Program-made: the position numbers and the translations under genes
Shown: positions 51,669 to 60,532 of the stretch, one piece after another
How the letters are laid out: each line of letters opens with the position of its first letter
How positions within the stretch are numbered: position 1 is the first letter of the stretch
Notes under the pieces: model-generated
Database searches by the model: none
What the model saw: only the letters and a program-made list of their open reading frames with translations
What the model was told of the DNA's origin: nothing
Source: UBA7803 sp036381275
Lineage (GTDB): Bacteria; Pseudomonadota; Gammaproteobacteria; Pseudomonadales; Azotimanducaceae
DNA: 64,000 bases
Assembly (NCBI GenBank): GCA_036381275.1
Contig: DASVDC010000078.1
Location: forward strand, 8,944-72,943
Direction: 5' to 3'

Positions 51669-51967
51669 GGGGCACGGACCTCGTCGAGCGTCTGCCGGAA
51701 GCGCGATGCGGCCGGCTCGGCCGGGAACTCCGACAGCGTGCGGATGCACTGCGGGTTCACTCCGACCAGGATCTGCCGGTCCCGCACCTCGATCAGCAAC
51801 AGCCGCTCCTTCGGCCCGAGGAACTGCGACGCGACCACGCGGATGTCGCCGCCGGACCGGATGTTTCCGCCGTTGATGCGGCGCACCGCCCATCCGAGCG
51901 CCACCACCAGTCCCACCACCACGCCGAGCGCCAGCAGCACCTGCAGGATGTGGTCGCCCATTTCCAT
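51665..51967 (-). CDS. fliO: flagellar protein FliO
   Basis: A 100-residue FliO: one membrane segment near the N-terminus (LLALGVVVGLVVALGWAV) and a conserved C-terminal part, VASQFLGPKERLLLIEVRDR then ILVGVNPQCIRTL. It assists FliP assembly. The order fliN-fliO-fliP is classical. Its stop overlaps the fliP GTG. Confidence 0.92.
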   Translation of the reverse strand: MEMGDHILQVLLALGVVVGLVVALGWAVRRINGGNIRSGGDIRVVASQFLGPKERLLLIEVRDRQILVGVNPQCIRTLSEFPAEPAASRFRQTLDEVRAP

Positions 51968-51997
51968 TCCTCGGATGCTCCGTGACCGGGGGCGGCG

Positions 51998-52318
51998 TCA
52001 GTTGATGCTCTGGATCCGCCGCTCGGGGCTGATCACGTCCAGCAGCCGCACGCCGAACTTGTCGTTCACCACGACCACCTCGCCGCGTGCGATCAGCGTG
52101 CCGTTGACCAGCACGTCGAGCGGCTCGCCCGCCGCTCGCGACAGCTCCACCACCGAGCCCTTGTTGAGCTGCAGCAGCTTGCGGATGCTGATGCTGGTGC
52201 TGCCCACCTCCATCGAAAGCCGCACCGGGATGTCCAGCACGACATCGAGGTTCTGCGGCCGTTCGGCCTGTTGAGCCAGCGGTCCTTCCGTCAGGGTCTC
52301 GACGTCCTGTTCACTCAT
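51998..52318 (-). CDS. fliN: flagellar C-ring protein FliN
   Basis: A 106-residue FliN with the SpoA domain (LDVVLDIPVRLSMEVGSTSI, then IRKLLQLNKGSVVELSRAAG and the conserved LVNGTLIARGEVVVVNDKFG). The N-terminal ~28 residues are acidic and variable. It forms the lower C-ring and binds FliH. It lies 28 bases downstream of fliM. Confidence 0.96.
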   Translation of the reverse strand: MSEQDVETLTEGPLAQQAERPQNLDVVLDIPVRLSMEVGSTSISIRKLLQLNKGSVVELSRAAGEPLDVLVNGTLIARGEVVVVNDKFGVRLLDVISPERRIQSIN

Positions 52319-52346
52319 TGCGTTTCTCGCCTGCGTTACCGTTCGA

Positions 52347-53321
52347 TCAGTTGCGTGCCACGTTGTCGACGAACTCGAGCGCCATGTTGCCGCGGGACTC
52401 GCCGAGCTTCGCCGCGAAGGCCGGCACCTCGCCCGCGAGCACCACGTGCAGCTCGGGCACTTCCAGCGGTATCACGTCGCCGACCCGAAGCGACAGCAGC
52501 TCCCGCAGCTTGATGCTCTTCTCGGCGACCGAGCAGCGCAGCGGCACCTCCGCGTTCAGCAGCGCCCGCTGCAGCGCCGGAGACCAGTGCGCGTCCCGCT
52601 CGGTCTGCTCGCCCTTCGCGGTCGCGTCGAGCACGCGCTTGTACGGCTCGAGCGCGGCGTAGGGGATCACGATGTGCAGCTCGCCGCCGCCGCTGTCGAG
52701 CTCGATGAAGAACGTGTTCACCATCATCACCTCGTCGGAACCGAACACGTTCACGAGCGACGGGTTGATCTCCTGACCGATCGTCTGAAGGCTGATCGGG
52801 AGGACCTCGCTCCAGGCAGCCGCGAGGTCGGCGAACACGAGCTCGAGCACGCGCGCGATGATGCGCTTCTCGGTGGGGGTGAAGTCGCGCCCTTCGATGC
52901 TGATCGTGCGGCCGTCGCCGCCGAAGTACTGGTCCACCATCCGGAACACCAGCTTCGCGTCCAGCGTGACGAGGCCCGGTCCCTTTAGCGGCGGCATCTT
53001 CACCAGCGTGATGCTGGTCGGCACGTAGAGGCTGGCCGCGAACTCCGAATAGGGCAGCACCTGAACGCCCCCGGCACCCACGCTCACCGGGTAGCGCAGC
53101 AGCTCCTGCAGGTCGGCACGGAGCTGACGCGCGAATTTCTCGCCGAGCAGTTCGATGGTCGGCAGCCGGCCCCGCACGATGCGGTCCTGACTGGTGAGAT
53201 CGTACGGACGGACGTTTTCCGGCGCCGGCTCGTCGCTGCCTGTAGCGACGGCACCGCTGTCGACGCTCCGGAGCAGCGCGTCGATCTCCTCCTGGGTGAG
53301 CACGTCCTTGCCGGCCATCAC
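52347..53321 (-). CDS. fliM: flagellar switch protein FliM
   Basis: A 324-residue FliM. The N-terminal EEIDALL (VLTQEEIDALLRSV) is the CheY-P-binding peptide region, the middle CheC-like domain contains GLVTLDAKLVFRMVDQYFGG, and the C-terminal SpoA domain ends at ~315. The CheY-binding segment is kept although no cheY lies in the cluster. It overlaps fliL by four bases. Confidence 0.96.
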   Translation of the reverse strand: MMAGKDVLTQEEIDALLRSVDSGAVATGSDEPAPENVRPYDLTSQDRIVRGRLPTIELLGEKFARQLRADLQELLRYPVSVGAGGVQVLPYSEFAASLYVPTSITLVKMPPLKGPGLVTLDAKLVFRMVDQYFGGDGRTISIEGRDFTPTEKRIIARVLELVFADLAAAWSEVLPISLQTIGQEINPSLVNVFGSDEVMMVNTFFIELDSGGGELHIVIPYAALEPYKRVLDATAKGEQTERDAHWSPALQRALLNAEVPLRCSVAEKSIKLRELLSLRVGDVIPLEVPELHVVLAGEVPAFAAKLGESRGNMALEFVDNVARN

Positions 53322-53794
53322 TGCATCACGAAGTTGTTGAACAGCACCGACTCGACCCCCTCGACGCCGGCGTTGTCACGCAGCACCTGGTCGATCAGCC
53401 GGCGCAGCCCCTCACGAGCGGCCTCCTTGCCCTCCTCCGACTGCAGCTCGTAGAAGTCGAGGTCGGTCAGGTAAGTCAGGATCTGACTGCGCACCAGCGG
53501 CATGTGATTGACCAGACCGCGGATGACCTCGGGGTCCCGGGACATGACCGTGAGCTCGGCCTGCAGATAGCGCGGCTTGGTGCCCGTCACGTAGTTCACG
53601 AGGAACGGCGGCCGCAGGCTGTGGTAGATCGCTTTCGCCGGCTTGTCGTGGGCCGGCGCCTGTGCCCCGGCGTCCTGGTCCGCACCGCCGATGAAATACA
53701 ACGTGCCGCCGATGCTCGCCGCGACCGCGGTCAGCACCGCAATGGCCAGCACGATCAGATTCTTCCTGTCAGTGCCCGCGTTGGCTTCGGCCAT
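53318..53794 (-). CDS. fliL: flagellar basal-body protein FliL
   Basis: A 158-residue FliL: cytoplasmic start, one membrane segment (LIVLAIAVLTAVAASIGGTL) and a periplasmic stomatin-like domain (PFLVNYVTGTKPRYLQAELT, then NHMPLVRSQILTYLTDLDF). It supports the stator. The next gene, fliM, overlaps its stop. A 187-bp spacer with hairpins separates it from fliK. Confidence 0.92.
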   Translation of the reverse strand: MAEANAGTDRKNLIVLAIAVLTAVAASIGGTLYFIGGADQDAGAQAPAHDKPAKAIYHSLRPPFLVNYVTGTKPRYLQAELTVMSRDPEVIRGLVNHMPLVRSQILTYLTDLDFYELQSEEGKEAAREGLRRLIDQVLRDNAGVEGVESVLFNNFVMQ

Positions 53795-53826
53795 GTCGAA
53801 ATTCCGTCACTGAATCCGAATGTTGG

Positions 53827-53957
53827 CGCCGGAAAACCGGCGTCCCGCAGGAAGTGTAGAACGGCTGTTGGATTTCGCCCGGCGGCCACCCGGCGCTGGA
53901 TCAGCATCGGTCGAAGTTGAGAACGGGGCCACGATCGGCCGGTCCACGATCGGCCCG
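53827..53957. terminator. two hairpins between fliK and fliL
   Basis: The 187-bp fliK-fliL spacer holds CGCCGG-AAAA-CCGGCG (53827-53842) and a larger imperfect stem at 53927-53957 (GGGCC, GATCG ... CGATC, GGCCC). They may stop part of the fliK transcript; a promoter for fliL is expected here, but no good sigma-54 or sigma-28 match was found. Confidence 0.4.
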
Positions 53958-53980
53958 GCCGCGGTCGGCCCAGTCCGAGC

Positions 53981-55714
53981 TCAGGCGAACGCGTCGATGG
54001 TCCCGGAGCCGCTGGGGCTGCGCGGCTCGGAGCCGGAGCCGGTCGTGGCCGTCGACTCATTCGTCATGGCCGGCGCGGTGCGCCCGCCGTCCTCTCGTTG
54101 GGCCCGCCGCTCGCCCCCTTCTCCGTATCCCGACCCGGCCCAGGCGCCGCGGAACCCGTCGCGGCCGGCGCCCTCGTGGCGTACGTCGGCATCGGTGAGC
54201 TGAATGCCCACGTCCTGCAGCAGCGCGCGCAGATGCGGCAGCGAGGCCTCGATCAGCTCACGGGCAGCCGCCTGAGTGGTGGTGAACGCGATCTCCATCC
54301 GATCGCCGTGTCGGCGCATCCGAATCTCCAGACGGCCCAGCTCGGCGGGCGAGAGCCGGAAGCTGAGGCTGCTCATCCCCCGCGCCTGGCCCTGGAGCAC
54401 GCGCTGTACCAGTTGCTCCGCGGCAACCTGGCCACCGGCCAGAGAGAGAGCCGCTCCGTCGGCACCGGACGCCGCCGCCGTTCCTGCGGACGCCGATGCG
54501 CCGCTGCCCGGCGCCGCGGAGGTGGCGGGCGGTGTCGCCGCGTGACGGCCGTCCGAGGCGTCTGCCCGGGATGCTTCCACGCCCGCGGCGCCGGCCTGCC
54601 AGCGCCGCAGCAGATCCGCCGCTTGCCGTACCCGCGCCGGATCCACCGTGACCACCGCGCGCTCGATCATCGGCACCGTGATCGACGAGTCGGCTCGCGC
54701 GCGAGCACCGTCCCGCGTTCCCTGTTCCGCTCGGCCGCCCGATTCCCTCGGCGGTCCGGGCCGCACCTCGGCCGCCGCGCTCGGCGGGTTCACAGGGGCC
54801 CGGACGGACGTCGCGACCGGATTCGAGGCGGGATCGAAACGGGCGGGCGCGGCATCTGCAGTCGAGCTGGGCACCGCGGGTGCCCGTGCCGCCGGCGCAT
54901 CGCCGTCCCCCTCCCGGCGGAGCTCGAACGACCCCGGGCGGGCGGCGGCCGGAGCCGACAACGTGGAATCTCTTGTCGTAAGCACGATGGCCCGGCGCGC
55001 GGCAGGCTCATCGGCCTGCGCGGCGGGCGGCGATTCGGCCGGTTGCGCGCTCGTCGCGATGCGATCCCGAACCGCCGCTGCGATGTCCCGGTCGGTCGAG
55101 GTGACGCGAGCATCCGGCATCGGAGGCCGGACCGCCTCGATCGCCGGCGCCGGGACGCGCGCATTCTCACCCGCGTCCCGCTCTACCGGCGCCGGCCGAC
55201 CGAGATCGAACGCCGGTCGTGGAATCGGCGACGCATCGCCACGACCTTCGCGCGGCGCGGCGCTCGCGACACCATTCGACGGGACCTTCGCTGACGCCGG
55301 AGCCGCGCCGACCGAATCCGGCGTCGGCGCAGGCGCCGCATCCCTGACCGCCGGCAACGGCGGATGGGCCGGACCCGCGGGCGCCTCGGCCGCCGCTGCA
55401 GGGTTCGGTGCTGCCTCGAGCTCCGGGTACACCGGTCGATGCAAGTCGTCGGCTGCCTCGGCAGCCGCTTGCCGCTCGGCCGGCACGGCCGGCAACGCCG
55501 TGCCGCCCGGATCAGAGGCCTCGCCGCCGGCGGTATCGGTGCCGACGCCGGCGAAGAGCGCTGCGAGCAACGATGGAAAATCGCTTTCGTCCGCGCTGCC
55601 ACGGGAATTTTCGGGCGATTCCAGCGCAGCGGCCCGCGCCGGGCCGAGTAACGAGTTCAAGAGCGACAGCAATGTTTCCAGTCCCCGAAGAAACCCACGC
55701 CCGCTCGGGAGCAA
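53981..55714 (-). CDS. fliK: flagellar hook-length control protein FliK
   Basis: A 577-residue FliK. Residues ~25-440 are Ala/Pro/Arg-rich and low complexity, as in other FliK rulers; the conserved C-terminal domain (~450-560) has LSFRLSPAELGRLEIRMRRH and a late LPHLRALLQDVGIQLTDADV. It measures hook length and triggers the FlhB switch. There is no ATG: the only early starts are TTG at 55714 and TTG at 55672, so a TTG start is likely and the exact N-terminus is uncertain. Confidence 0.88.
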   Translation of the reverse strand: MLPSGRGFLRGLETLLSLLNSLLGPARAAALESPENSRGSADESDFPSLLAALFAGVGTDTAGGEASDPGGTALPAVPAERQAAAEAADDLHRPVYPELEAAPNPAAAAEAPAGPAHPPLPAVRDAAPAPTPDSVGAAPASAKVPSNGVASAAPREGRGDASPIPRPAFDLGRPAPVERDAGENARVPAPAIEAVRPPMPDARVTSTDRDIAAAVRDRIATSAQPAESPPAAQADEPAARRAIVLTTRDSTLSAPAAARPGSFELRREGDGDAPAARAPAVPSSTADAAPARFDPASNPVATSVRAPVNPPSAAAEVRPGPPRESGGRAEQGTRDGARARADSSITVPMIERAVVTVDPARVRQAADLLRRWQAGAAGVEASRADASDGRHAATPPATSAAPGSGASASAGTAAASGADGAALSLAGGQVAAEQLVQRVLQGQARGMSSLSFRLSPAELGRLEIRMRRHGDRMEIAFTTTQAAARELIEASLPHLRALLQDVGIQLTDADVRHEGAGRDGFRGAWAGSGYGEGGERRAQREDGGRTAPAMTNESTATTGSGSEPRSPSGSGTIDAFA

Positions 55715-55735
55715 CTTTCGGACCAGTCCCTGCGG

Positions 55736-56080
55736 TCAGTGCTTCTGCTGCTCCGCGACCACGGCGTCACGAACGTCCCGCAGCTCCGCGCGCACCCGGT
55801 CGACCAGCGGCCCGAGCGCGTCCAGGCCTGTCGCTTCAGCCGCGTCTTCCAGCTCCTCGCAGAGCACCGCCAGCGCCTCGGCGCCGACGTTGGCCGCGCT
55901 GCCCTTCAACGCGTGCGCCGCGCGTCGCAGACGCTCGAGGTCGCCGCTTTCGAGCGCATCGCCGATCTCGCCCATCCGCCGCTCCGAGTCGTCGAGGTAC
56001 GCATCCAGCAGCGCCGCGAAGCCGTCGTTCATCAGCATCCGGCGCTCCTCCAGCAGTGCGCGGTCGAGACGCTCAGCCAT
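55736..56080 (-). CDS. Hpt (histidine phosphotransfer) domain protein
   Basis: A 114-residue single Hpt domain. His56 in RAAHALKGSAANVG is the phosphorylated residue. It is cytoplasmic. The ATG (56080) lies inside the end of the response-regulator/phosphatase gene (8-base overlap). Hpt, the phosphatase and the STAS gene together form a phosphorelay-plus-partner-switch module placed between fliJ and fliK, as in several Pseudomonas species. The sensor kinase feeding this Hpt is not in the window. Confidence 0.88.
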   Translation of the reverse strand: MAERLDRALLEERRMLMNDGFAALLDAYLDDSERRMGEIGDALESGDLERLRRAAHALKGSAANVGAEALAVLCEELEDAAEATGLDALGPLVDRVRAELRDVRDAVVAEQQKH

Positions 56081-57788
56081 GTTCGCCGCTCCAGGCGAAC
56101 ACGACCTCGACCTCGTTGCCGCGGCCGCGGAAGCTGACCGACTGGCAGAGCTCGCGGAGCAATCGCAAGCCCCGGCCGTGGTACTCGCCTTCGCGCGGTG
56201 CATCGAGCTCGGCAAGCTTCGCGCTGTAGTCGAAACCGGGGCCGCTGTCGGTGACGGTGATGTAGAGCCGCCCGCCGGCGCCGTCCATCTCGCAGCGGAA
56301 GTCGAAGCGCAGGAAGCCGTCCAGCTCGACGAGCGCGCGGCTGCGGGCACGGTAGTACTCGGCGAATCCCGCCGCCGAGGACTTGAGGCTGGAATCGAGC
56401 CGGAGCAGCCCGTGTTCGAGCGCGTTGGAATACAGCTCCGTCAACACCGTGAAGATCGTCCCCGCGTGCCGGCGCAGCTGGGGAAACTCCGTGACCACGT
56501 GCTGCAGGAGCGGCAACGGGTTCGAGGAGCGCAGCGAACGCGGCCCCAGCTCGTAGCTGAGCCGCCACTCCTCCGACCCTCCCCCGTTCTCCACGGGCTG
56601 CACCGGCGCGGCGATGGGCACCTGCTGCGGCGACGCGACCGTGACCTCCACCAGCGTGATGTCGTCGTCCCGCCCGGACGCGCCCATGTGCGCGTACACC
56701 GCGTGCTTCAGCGCATCGAACGCGCTCTCCTCCGGCCGGGTCCGCCGTATGATCTCGTCCCGCCGCTCGTAGCCGAACGCTTCGCCGGTGTCATTGCGCG
56801 CCTCGACGATCCCGTCGGTGCACAGGATCAGCCGGTCGCCCGGCTCTACCTCGAGCACCCGGGTCGTGCTGTCGAAGCGTGCGTCGCCTTGAATGCCGAG
56901 CGGAAGATGATGGGATTCCAGGTGCACCAGTTCGCGTCGGCCGGCACGGAACAGGCACCCGGATGGCAGTCCGCCGTTCCAGAACTCGATGGTGCCCTTG
57001 TGCACGTTCAGCGCCACCAGCGCGGCGCAGCAGAAGTAGCCCTTGGGCAGCATCGCGCCGAGCTTGCGATTGGCTTCCCGCACGATGTCGCCGGGTCCGA
57101 AGCCCTTGTTCGACATGCCGTAGAAGATCTCCGCCAGCGGCATCGCGCCCACGGCCGCGGTCAATCCGTGGCCGGTGAAGTCGCCGAGCAGCACGTACAG
57201 GTTGCCGGCGGGATTGCGCGCCGCCAGCAGTACGTCGCCGTTGAACACGGCAAGCGGCGAGATCAGATACCGGATGCACGGCTCGTCGAGGCTGCCGGTG
57301 TGGGCGACCTTGTCGAAGATCGCCTTCGCTGCCTCCTGCTCCTGCACCAGGTGCGCGTGGTGACGGCTGATCTCGTCGCGCTGCCGCTGCATCGTGGCGT
57401 GCAGCATGCGCAGCCGCTCGAGCGCGCTGAGCTTCGCTCGCAGGATCACCTGGTTGTACGGCTTGCCGAGGAAGTCGTCGGCGCCGGCTTCCACGGCCGC
57501 CAGCAGCGCGTCGTCCGCGCCGAGCGCGCTGAGGAAGATCACCGGAACGAACCGCTCGCCCGCCTCCGCCTTGATCCGCCGGGCCGCCTCGAAGCCGTCC
57601 ATCCGCGGCATCAGGGCGTCGAGCAGCACGATGTGCGGCCGGTGCGTCCGGAACTGCTCCACCGCATCGCAGCCGTCCACCGCCTCCACGACGTGGTAGC
57701 CCTCGCTTCGGACGATGGCCGAGAGCAGCAGCCGGTCGGCCCGATTGTCTTCGGCGACCAGCACGCGGGCGGGCGATGCGGCAGGCAT
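56073..57788 (-). CDS. response regulator - PP2C phosphatase - anti-sigma-type kinase fusion (HsbR-like)
   Basis: A 571-residue three-domain protein. Residues 7-125 are a receiver with Asp57 in LLDALMPRMDG. Residues ~175-390 are a SpoIIE/PP2C phosphatase (GDFTGHGLTAAVGAMPLAEI, ILCTDGIVEARND, GRDDDITLVEV). Residues ~420-571 are a HATPase (TELYSNALEHGLL, TVTDSGPGFDY, GRGLRLLRELC). This is the HsbR architecture, which in Pseudomonas aeruginosa controls the antagonist HsbA and the flagellar anti-sigma factor FlgM. It overlaps hpt and is four bases from the STAS gene. Confidence 0.88.
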   Translation of the reverse strand: MPAASPARVLVAEDNRADRLLLSAIVRSEGYHVVEAVDGCDAVEQFRTHRPHIVLLDALMPRMDGFEAARRIKAEAGERFVPVIFLSALGADDALLAAVEAGADDFLGKPYNQVILRAKLSALERLRMLHATMQRQRDEISRHHAHLVQEQEAAKAIFDKVAHTGSLDEPCIRYLISPLAVFNGDVLLAARNPAGNLYVLLGDFTGHGLTAAVGAMPLAEIFYGMSNKGFGPGDIVREANRKLGAMLPKGYFCCAALVALNVHKGTIEFWNGGLPSGCLFRAGRRELVHLESHHLPLGIQGDARFDSTTRVLEVEPGDRLILCTDGIVEARNDTGEAFGYERRDEIIRRTRPEESAFDALKHAVYAHMGASGRDDDITLVEVTVASPQQVPIAAPVQPVENGGGSEEWRLSYELGPRSLRSSNPLPLLQHVVTEFPQLRRHAGTIFTVLTELYSNALEHGLLRLDSSLKSSAAGFAEYYRARSRALVELDGFLRFDFRCEMDGAGGRLYITVTDSGPGFDYSAKLAELDAPREGEYHGRGLRLLRELCQSVSFRGRGNEVEVVFAWSGEHG

Positions 57789-57792
57789 CGGC

Positions 57793-58098
57793 TCAGCGGA
57801 TCGAGAAGAGCTGCTCGAAGTTCGAGATGGTGAGAATCTTCCGCACGTCGGCGTTGCAGTTCACGATCTCGACGTCGGCGTGATCGCCGCCGGCGTGGTC
57901 GCGCAGCAGGAGCAGCATGCCGAGCGCCGAGCTGTCGAGGTAGCAGGCCTCGCGCATGTCGACGCGGAACCGCGCCGGTTGCTCGGCGAGCGACTCGTAC
58001 GCCTCGCGGAATTCCTGGTGGACGCTGAAGTCGAAGCGCCCGCTCACCCGAATTGTCAGCTCCCTTCCGTCCTTCGAGAGCTGCGACGCGATGGACAT
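57793..58098 (-). CDS. STAS-domain anti-sigma-factor antagonist (HsbA-like)
   Basis: A 101-residue STAS protein. The phosphorylatable serine is Ser56 or Ser57 in YLDSSALGMLLLLRDH. It would be phosphorylated by the HATPase domain and dephosphorylated by the PP2C domain of its neighbour. A GGAGG site lies upstream of the ATG at 58098. In Pseudomonas, unphosphorylated HsbA sequesters FlgM and frees FliA; here flgM is not in view, so the target is inferred. Confidence 0.88.
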   Translation of the reverse strand: MSIASQLSKDGRELTIRVSGRFDFSVHQEFREAYESLAEQPARFRVDMREACYLDSSALGMLLLLRDHAGGDHADVEIVNCNADVRKILTISNFEQLFSIR

Positions 58099-58149
58099 TT
58101 GGTTCTGAACCTCCTTCGATCGAATGGTGTCTCGCCGGCGGCCTCGAGC

Positions 58150-58171
58150 TCGCGGCCGCAGGCCGCTCCCA
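58150..58171. repeat. REP palindrome
   Basis: An inverted-orientation REP (minus-strand head GTGGGAGCGG, core GCGGCCTGCGGCCGC) starts three bases after the fliJ stop. It lies in the 76-bp spacer to the STAS gene. Confidence 0.75.
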
Positions 58172-58174
58172 CCG

Positions 58175-58627
58175 CTACGAGCCGTCGCGGTCGAGCAACG
58201 TGCGCGCGGTGGCGGGAGCCGAACGCGGCGGTGCGGCCCGCCGCTCACGCCGGCGCTCGTCGGTGCGGCGCACGGTCTCCGCCTTTTCCAGCACCAGATC
58301 CATCGCTCGACGCCGGCGGTAGCTGTCCTGCCACTCCTGCTGCTTGCCGTTGACGGCCAGCGTGAGCCGGTTCACGAATTCTTCCTGCGCGCAGACGGCT
58401 TCGGTCATCCGCTGGTAGAAGCGGCGGAAGCGCAGCGCCTCCGCGGCGGACAGCGTCGCGCGTGCCTTGTGCTGCTCACGATAGCTCTCGAGCAGCGCCT
58501 GCAGCTCCTCGGCGCGCGCCTGCTGCTGGTGGCGCTCCCGGTTCAGCCGCGCGAGCTCCTCGGTCAGCGCCTTCTCCTGCTCGGCGTAGACCCGCCGTAC
58601 CGCATCGAGCTTGCTCCTGCCCTTCAT
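58175..58627 (-). CDS. fliJ: flagellar export chaperone/coiled-coil protein FliJ
   Basis: A 150-residue, highly charged, almost wholly coiled-coil protein (SKLDAVRRVYAEQEKALTEE through RRRAMDLVLEKAETVRRTDE). Position right after fliI and coiled-coil nature identify it as FliJ, the central stalk of the FliI ATPase. It overlaps fliI by four bases. The C-terminal ~20 residues are basic and Ala/Pro-rich. Confidence 0.88.
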   Translation of the reverse strand: MKGRSKLDAVRRVYAEQEKALTEELARLNRERHQQQARAEELQALLESYREQHKARATLSAAEALRFRRFYQRMTEAVCAQEEFVNRLTLAVNGKQQEWQDSYRRRRAMDLVLEKAETVRRTDERRRERRAAPPRSAPATARTLLDRDGS

Positions 58628-59997
58628 CTGTTCTGACCCGCCTTCTGACCACCGCTCGGGCTGACCGCCGGCTTCGCGAACAGCGCCTCGAGCGCACGGC
58701 GCGACTCCTCCATCGAGACGCGTTCGTTCGGACGCTGCAGCAGGAATTCGCGCTGATCCGCATGCCGCCGGATCGCCTCGTCGGTGTCCGGATCGGACCC
58801 GACGCGGTAGGCACCGACGTTGATCAGATCTTCCTGCTCCGCGTAGCGGCTCCAGAGCCGTTTGAACCGCAGCGCGAGCGCCTGTTCGTCCTCGCTCGCG
58901 AGCTTGTTCATCAGACGACTGATGGACGTCTCGACGTCGATTGCCGGATAGTGACCGCGCTCGGCCAGGCGCCGCCGCAGAACGAAATGGCCGTCGAGGA
59001 TGGCCCGCGCAGAATCCACCACCGGATCCTGCAGATCGTCTTCTTCCATGAGTACAGTGTAGAAGCCGGTGATGGATCCGCCTTCGTGACGGGTCTGCCC
59101 GGCCCGCTCGACCAGTTGCGGCAAGAGCCCGAATACGGACGGCGTGTAGCCCTTCGCCGCCGGCGGCTCGCCCATCGCGAGCCCGATCTCGCGCTGCGCC
59201 TGGGCCACCCGGGTCAGCGAGTCCATCAGCAGAAGCACCCGCTTGCCACGCGCACGGAACGCCTCGGCCAGCTCGGTCGCCAGCATCGCGCCGCGCAGCC
59301 GCAGCGACGCCGACTCGTCCGCCGGTGCGGCTACCACCACCGAGCGGGCGAGCCCGGCACCGAGATTGTCTTCGATGAATTCCTGGACTTCGCGCCCCCG
59401 CTCGCCGATCAGCCCCACGACGACGACGTCCGCCCGGGTATAACGCGCCAGCATGCCGAGCAGCACGCTCTTGCCGACACCGCTGCCGGCGAACACGCCG
59501 ATCCGCTGGCCGACGCCGACACGCATCAGCGCATTGATGGCGCGCACGCCCACGTCGAGCGGCTCCGAGATCGGCTTCCGGTCGAGGGGATTGATCGCCT
59601 GGGCCCGCGGGCGCGGCATGGTTCCGCGCGGCAACGCCCGGCCGTCCAATGGCCGGCCGAGGGCGTCGATCACGCGTCCGAGCAACTGCTCGCACTCGGG
59701 CAGCCGCTCGTCCGGCGACGGCACCACCCGCACCCCCGGAAACACACCGGCGGGCGGCGCCAACGGCATCAGGAAGCTGCGTTCGCCGGTGAAGCCGACC
59801 ACCTCCGCCGGCAGGCGCGCGTGCGGCAGCTCGAGATAGCAGCGGCTGCCTACCGGCTGCCGGACCCCCGATGCTTCCAGGAGCAGCCCCACCGCCCGCT
59901 CGACCCGGCCGCAGATCGTGTAGCGGGCCTGGGCGACCGCGTAACGCTCAAAGCGCGGCCCGATCGCCGCCAGCCGCGACGCGAGCTGCGCCATCAC
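58624..59997 (-). CDS. fliI: flagellum-specific ATPase FliI
   Basis: A 457-residue F1-beta-like ATPase. Walker A is GVFAGSGVGKSVLLGM, VVGLIGERGREVQEFIED and VLLLMDSLTRVAQAQREIGL are family motifs, with GSITGFYTVLMEEDDLQDPV near the end. It energises export. Its start lies 50 bases inside fliH in another frame, a larger overlap than elsewhere in the cluster; the start codons near 59997 are the only ATGs before conserved sequence. Confidence 0.96.
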   Translation of the reverse strand: MMAQLASRLAAIGPRFERYAVAQARYTICGRVERAVGLLLEASGVRQPVGSRCYLELPHARLPAEVVGFTGERSFLMPLAPPAGVFPGVRVVPSPDERLPECEQLLGRVIDALGRPLDGRALPRGTMPRPRAQAINPLDRKPISEPLDVGVRAINALMRVGVGQRIGVFAGSGVGKSVLLGMLARYTRADVVVVGLIGERGREVQEFIEDNLGAGLARSVVVAAPADESASLRLRGAMLATELAEAFRARGKRVLLLMDSLTRVAQAQREIGLAMGEPPAAKGYTPSVFGLLPQLVERAGQTRHEGGSITGFYTVLMEEDDLQDPVVDSARAILDGHFVLRRRLAERGHYPAIDVETSISRLMNKLASEDEQALALRFKRLWSRYAEQEDLINVGAYRVGSDPDTDEAIRRHADQREFLLQRPNERVSMEESRRALEALFAKPAVSPSGGQKAGQNR

Positions 59998-60532
59998 TCA
60001 TCTCCTGCTCCACGAACGATTCGAGCCGCGCCAGCGGGTCGAACTCCACGCTGCGGACACCGAGCGACACCGACACACCGCCGAGCGGCACGCTCGGATC
60101 GGCCTTCAGCGTGAGCTCGGGTGCCGCCTCGCCGAGCCGGGTCAGCGCCGTCTGCAGCGGCTCGAGGTCGGCCGGATTGACGAGCACGCGCACGTCGTCG
60201 AGGCTCGCCTCGAGCGCCGCGAGCGCCTCCTCGACCAGCGCCTGCAGCACGGCCGGGTTGGTGCGCAGCTCCGCGATCAGGAGCTTCCGGGCCACGGCAA
60301 AGGCGAGCTCGGTGACCGCGCGGCTCTGAGCTTCGCCGATCCGCTCCACCTGCTCGGAGAGACCGGCGAGACCCTCGGCCAGCGCATCGCGCAGCCGCTT
60401 CACCTCGGCCTCCGCGCGCACCCGGCCTTCCGCGTAGCCGCGCTCGGCGGCCTCCTCCCGCGCGCGTCGGAGCTCCGCCTCGTGATCCACCGCCGCGTCG
60501 AACCGCGGCCAGGCGTAGGCGTCGAGCGCCAT
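59948..60532 (-). CDS. fliH: flagellar export ATPase regulator FliH
   Basis: A 194-residue FliH: an N-terminal tail (ALDAYAWPRFD) of the type that contacts FliN/FlhA, a coiled coil around 20-75, and a C-terminal V-ATPase E-like domain (LVNPADLEPLQTALTRLGEA, then the VSLGVRSVEFDPLARLESFV end). It links FliI to the C-ring. The ATG overlaps the fliG stop by one base; the end overlaps fliI by 50. Confidence 0.92.
   Translation of the reverse strand: MALDAYAWPRFDAAVDHEAELRRAREEAAERGYAEGRVRAEAEVKRLRDALAEGLAGLSEQVERIGEAQSRAVTELAFAVARKLLIAELRTNPAVLQALVEEALAALEASLDDVRVLVNPADLEPLQTALTRLGEAAPELTLKADPSVPLGGVSVSLGVRSVEFDPLARLESFVEQEMSDGAARVAAGGDRAAL

Noticed and set aside
53795..53980. Sigma-54 promoter for fliL
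   Set aside because: No TGGCAC-N5-TTGC-type match was found on the minus strand; only hairpins are evident.
54648..57833. A 1061-residue plus-strand frame opposite fliK, hpt and the HsbR-like gene
   Set aside because: Low-complexity Ser/Ala/Arg text that mirrors the coding strand; the minus strand encodes clear domains.
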